This document shows positions 4,844 through 5,599 of a stretch of 5,599 bases of DNA, piece by piece. This DNA is from Chloroflexota bacterium (GTDB lineage: Bacteria; Chloroflexota; Anaerolineae; UBA4142): the NCBI GenBank assembly GCA_023380675.1, contig JAMCRS010000386.1, positions 1-5,599 of the forward strand. The letters are read 5' to 3'. A program made the translations under genes and the position numbers. How positions within the stretch are numbered: the first letter of the stretch is position 1; the number at the start of each line of letters is the position of its first letter. The notes under the pieces were generated by a model that ran no database searches, was not told where the DNA came from, and saw only the letters and a program-made list of their open reading frames with translations.

Positions 4844-5599
4844 CTATTTCAGCGCTGCATCCGCCGGCAATCCGGCCTTTAGTTCCGCTTCCGGGTTCTC
4901 AATCGTCACGCGGACCGCAAACACCATCTCAGAGCGCTCCTGGCTGTTGTAGATGTTCGCCGGCTTGAATTCGCTCTCCGGCGCGATGTACGTCACGGCA
5001 CCCGAATAGGTCTTTCCCGGCAAGCTCGGCAGCGTCACGGTCGCGCCTTGCCCTACATGGACGGCATCCAAATCGTGCAGCGGGACGTACACCGTCATCT
5101 GCAGCTCACCTGTCGACGCGATCGTCAGCAGCGGGCTTGCCGGCTGGGCCGTCTCTCCGACCTCTACGCTCCGGTCCACCACCGTGCCCGCGATCGGACT
5201 CGCGATCGTATAGCGCGCGGCCTGCGCCTGCGCTAGACTCCGATTCGCCTGCGCCGCGTCGAGCTTGGCCTGGGCGAGGTCGACGGCCTCTGCCTGCGGG
5301 CCGCGCCGAACGATATCCGACTGCGCCTGCGCGACCTTGAGGCCGGCCTTGGCGGCCTCCACCTGTCCGCTCGCCGCGTGCTGCGCCGCGACCAGCTCCA
5401 GCGGATGATCGAACATCGATTGGTACATTCCGTACATCCGCAGCGCGCCGTCGAACGACGCCTTGGCCGCCAGCAGGCTCGCCTGTGCGGCCTGCTGCTG
5501 CTTGAGCATTGACGCGTACTCTGTTTTGCCAGCCGCCGATAGGTCTCGCTGCGCTTGCTGCGTCTGATCGCCGACCGACGCGAGCGTCGCCTGCGCCGC
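4844..5599 (-). CDS. HlyD/YbhG-type membrane fusion protein, C-terminal part
   Basis: The frame is open through the window edge, so 251 C-terminal residues are seen and the N-terminal signal or membrane helix is missing. The first half is an Ala/Gln-rich coiled-coil hairpin (AAQATLASV...QQAQRD, then QAEAVDLAQAKLDAAQAN). The lipoyl half-motif follows: ARYTIASPIAGTVVDRSVEVGE. A beta-barrel comes next (LLTIASTGELQMTVYVPLHDLDAVHVGQ). The protein closes with a membrane-proximal domain ending NPEAELKAGLPADAALK, including the YSGAVTYIAP and FAVRVTIENP signatures. Such proteins are the periplasmic adaptors of ABC-type or RND-type exporters and link the inner-membrane pump to an outer-membrane channel. 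The long hairpin and the order of domains favour a YbhG/ABC-partner type. Pump genes would lie outside the window. The stop is TAG 4844-4846. Confidence 0.85.
   Translation of the reverse strand, partial: AAQATLASVGDQTQQAQRDLSAAGKTEYASMLKQQQAAQASLLAAKASFDGALRMYGMYQSMFDHPLELVAAQHAASGQVEAAKAGLKVAQAQSDIVRRGPQAEAVDLAQAKLDAAQANRSLAQAQAARYTIASPIAGTVVDRSVEVGETAQPASPLLTIASTGELQMTVYVPLHDLDAVHVGQGATVTLPSLPGKTYSGAVTYIAPESEFKPANIYNSQERSEMVFAVRVTIENPEAELKAGLPADAALK

Overview
The window is high-GC bacterial DNA with the look of a metagenomic or accessory region. Nothing in it fixes the phylum. It carries two metabolic fragments at the left edge, a hydrogenase-linked operon with its own regulator in the middle, a pair of small domain-of-unknown-function genes, and the end of an efflux-type membrane fusion protein at the right edge.

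Left edge (1-711): the last 62 codons of an inositol-monophosphatase-family gene (+) converge on a minus-strand ORF. That ORF starts as a DsrM/Isp1-like membrane cytochrome b subunit (about residues 1-48) and ends as the C-terminal third of a 6-phosphofructokinase (about residues 49-147). It is a deletion fusion or an assembly chimera.

Middle (721-3769, all minus, transcribed right to left): a PocR-domain regulator with an excisionase-type HTH, a DsrE-family protein, a GcvH-like lipoyl carrier protein, and a Tat-exported [NiFe]-hydrogenase small subunit whose frame runs directly into the Isp1-like start. The order small subunit-Isp1 is that of the known hynS-isp1-isp2-hynL type of hydrogenase operon. 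Isp2 and the large subunit are missing because the operon is cut at the phosphofructokinase junction. The small subunit also has an in-frame TAG just before its last two iron-sulfur cysteines, with perfectly recognisable family sequence continuing beyond it. DsrE and a GcvH-like lipoyl carrier also occur together in sHdr-type sulfur oxidation. Here they precede a hydrogenase, which suggests a hydrogenase tied to a persulfide or lipoyl-dithiol carrier. This is the most interesting biology in the window, though as sequenced the module is broken.

Right part (3770-5599): a divergent intergenic region with inverted repeats and a good extended -10 promoter, then a DUF4160-DUF2442 pair (+). DUF4160 has a second in-frame TAG inside its conserved domain. 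A strong bidirectional terminator follows, and then the C-terminal 251 residues of a HlyD/YbhG-type membrane fusion protein (-). TAG ends seven of the nine recognisable genes, so UAG must normally terminate here. The two internal TAGs are best read as lesions or errors, with suppression or recoding as the exciting but less likely alternative.
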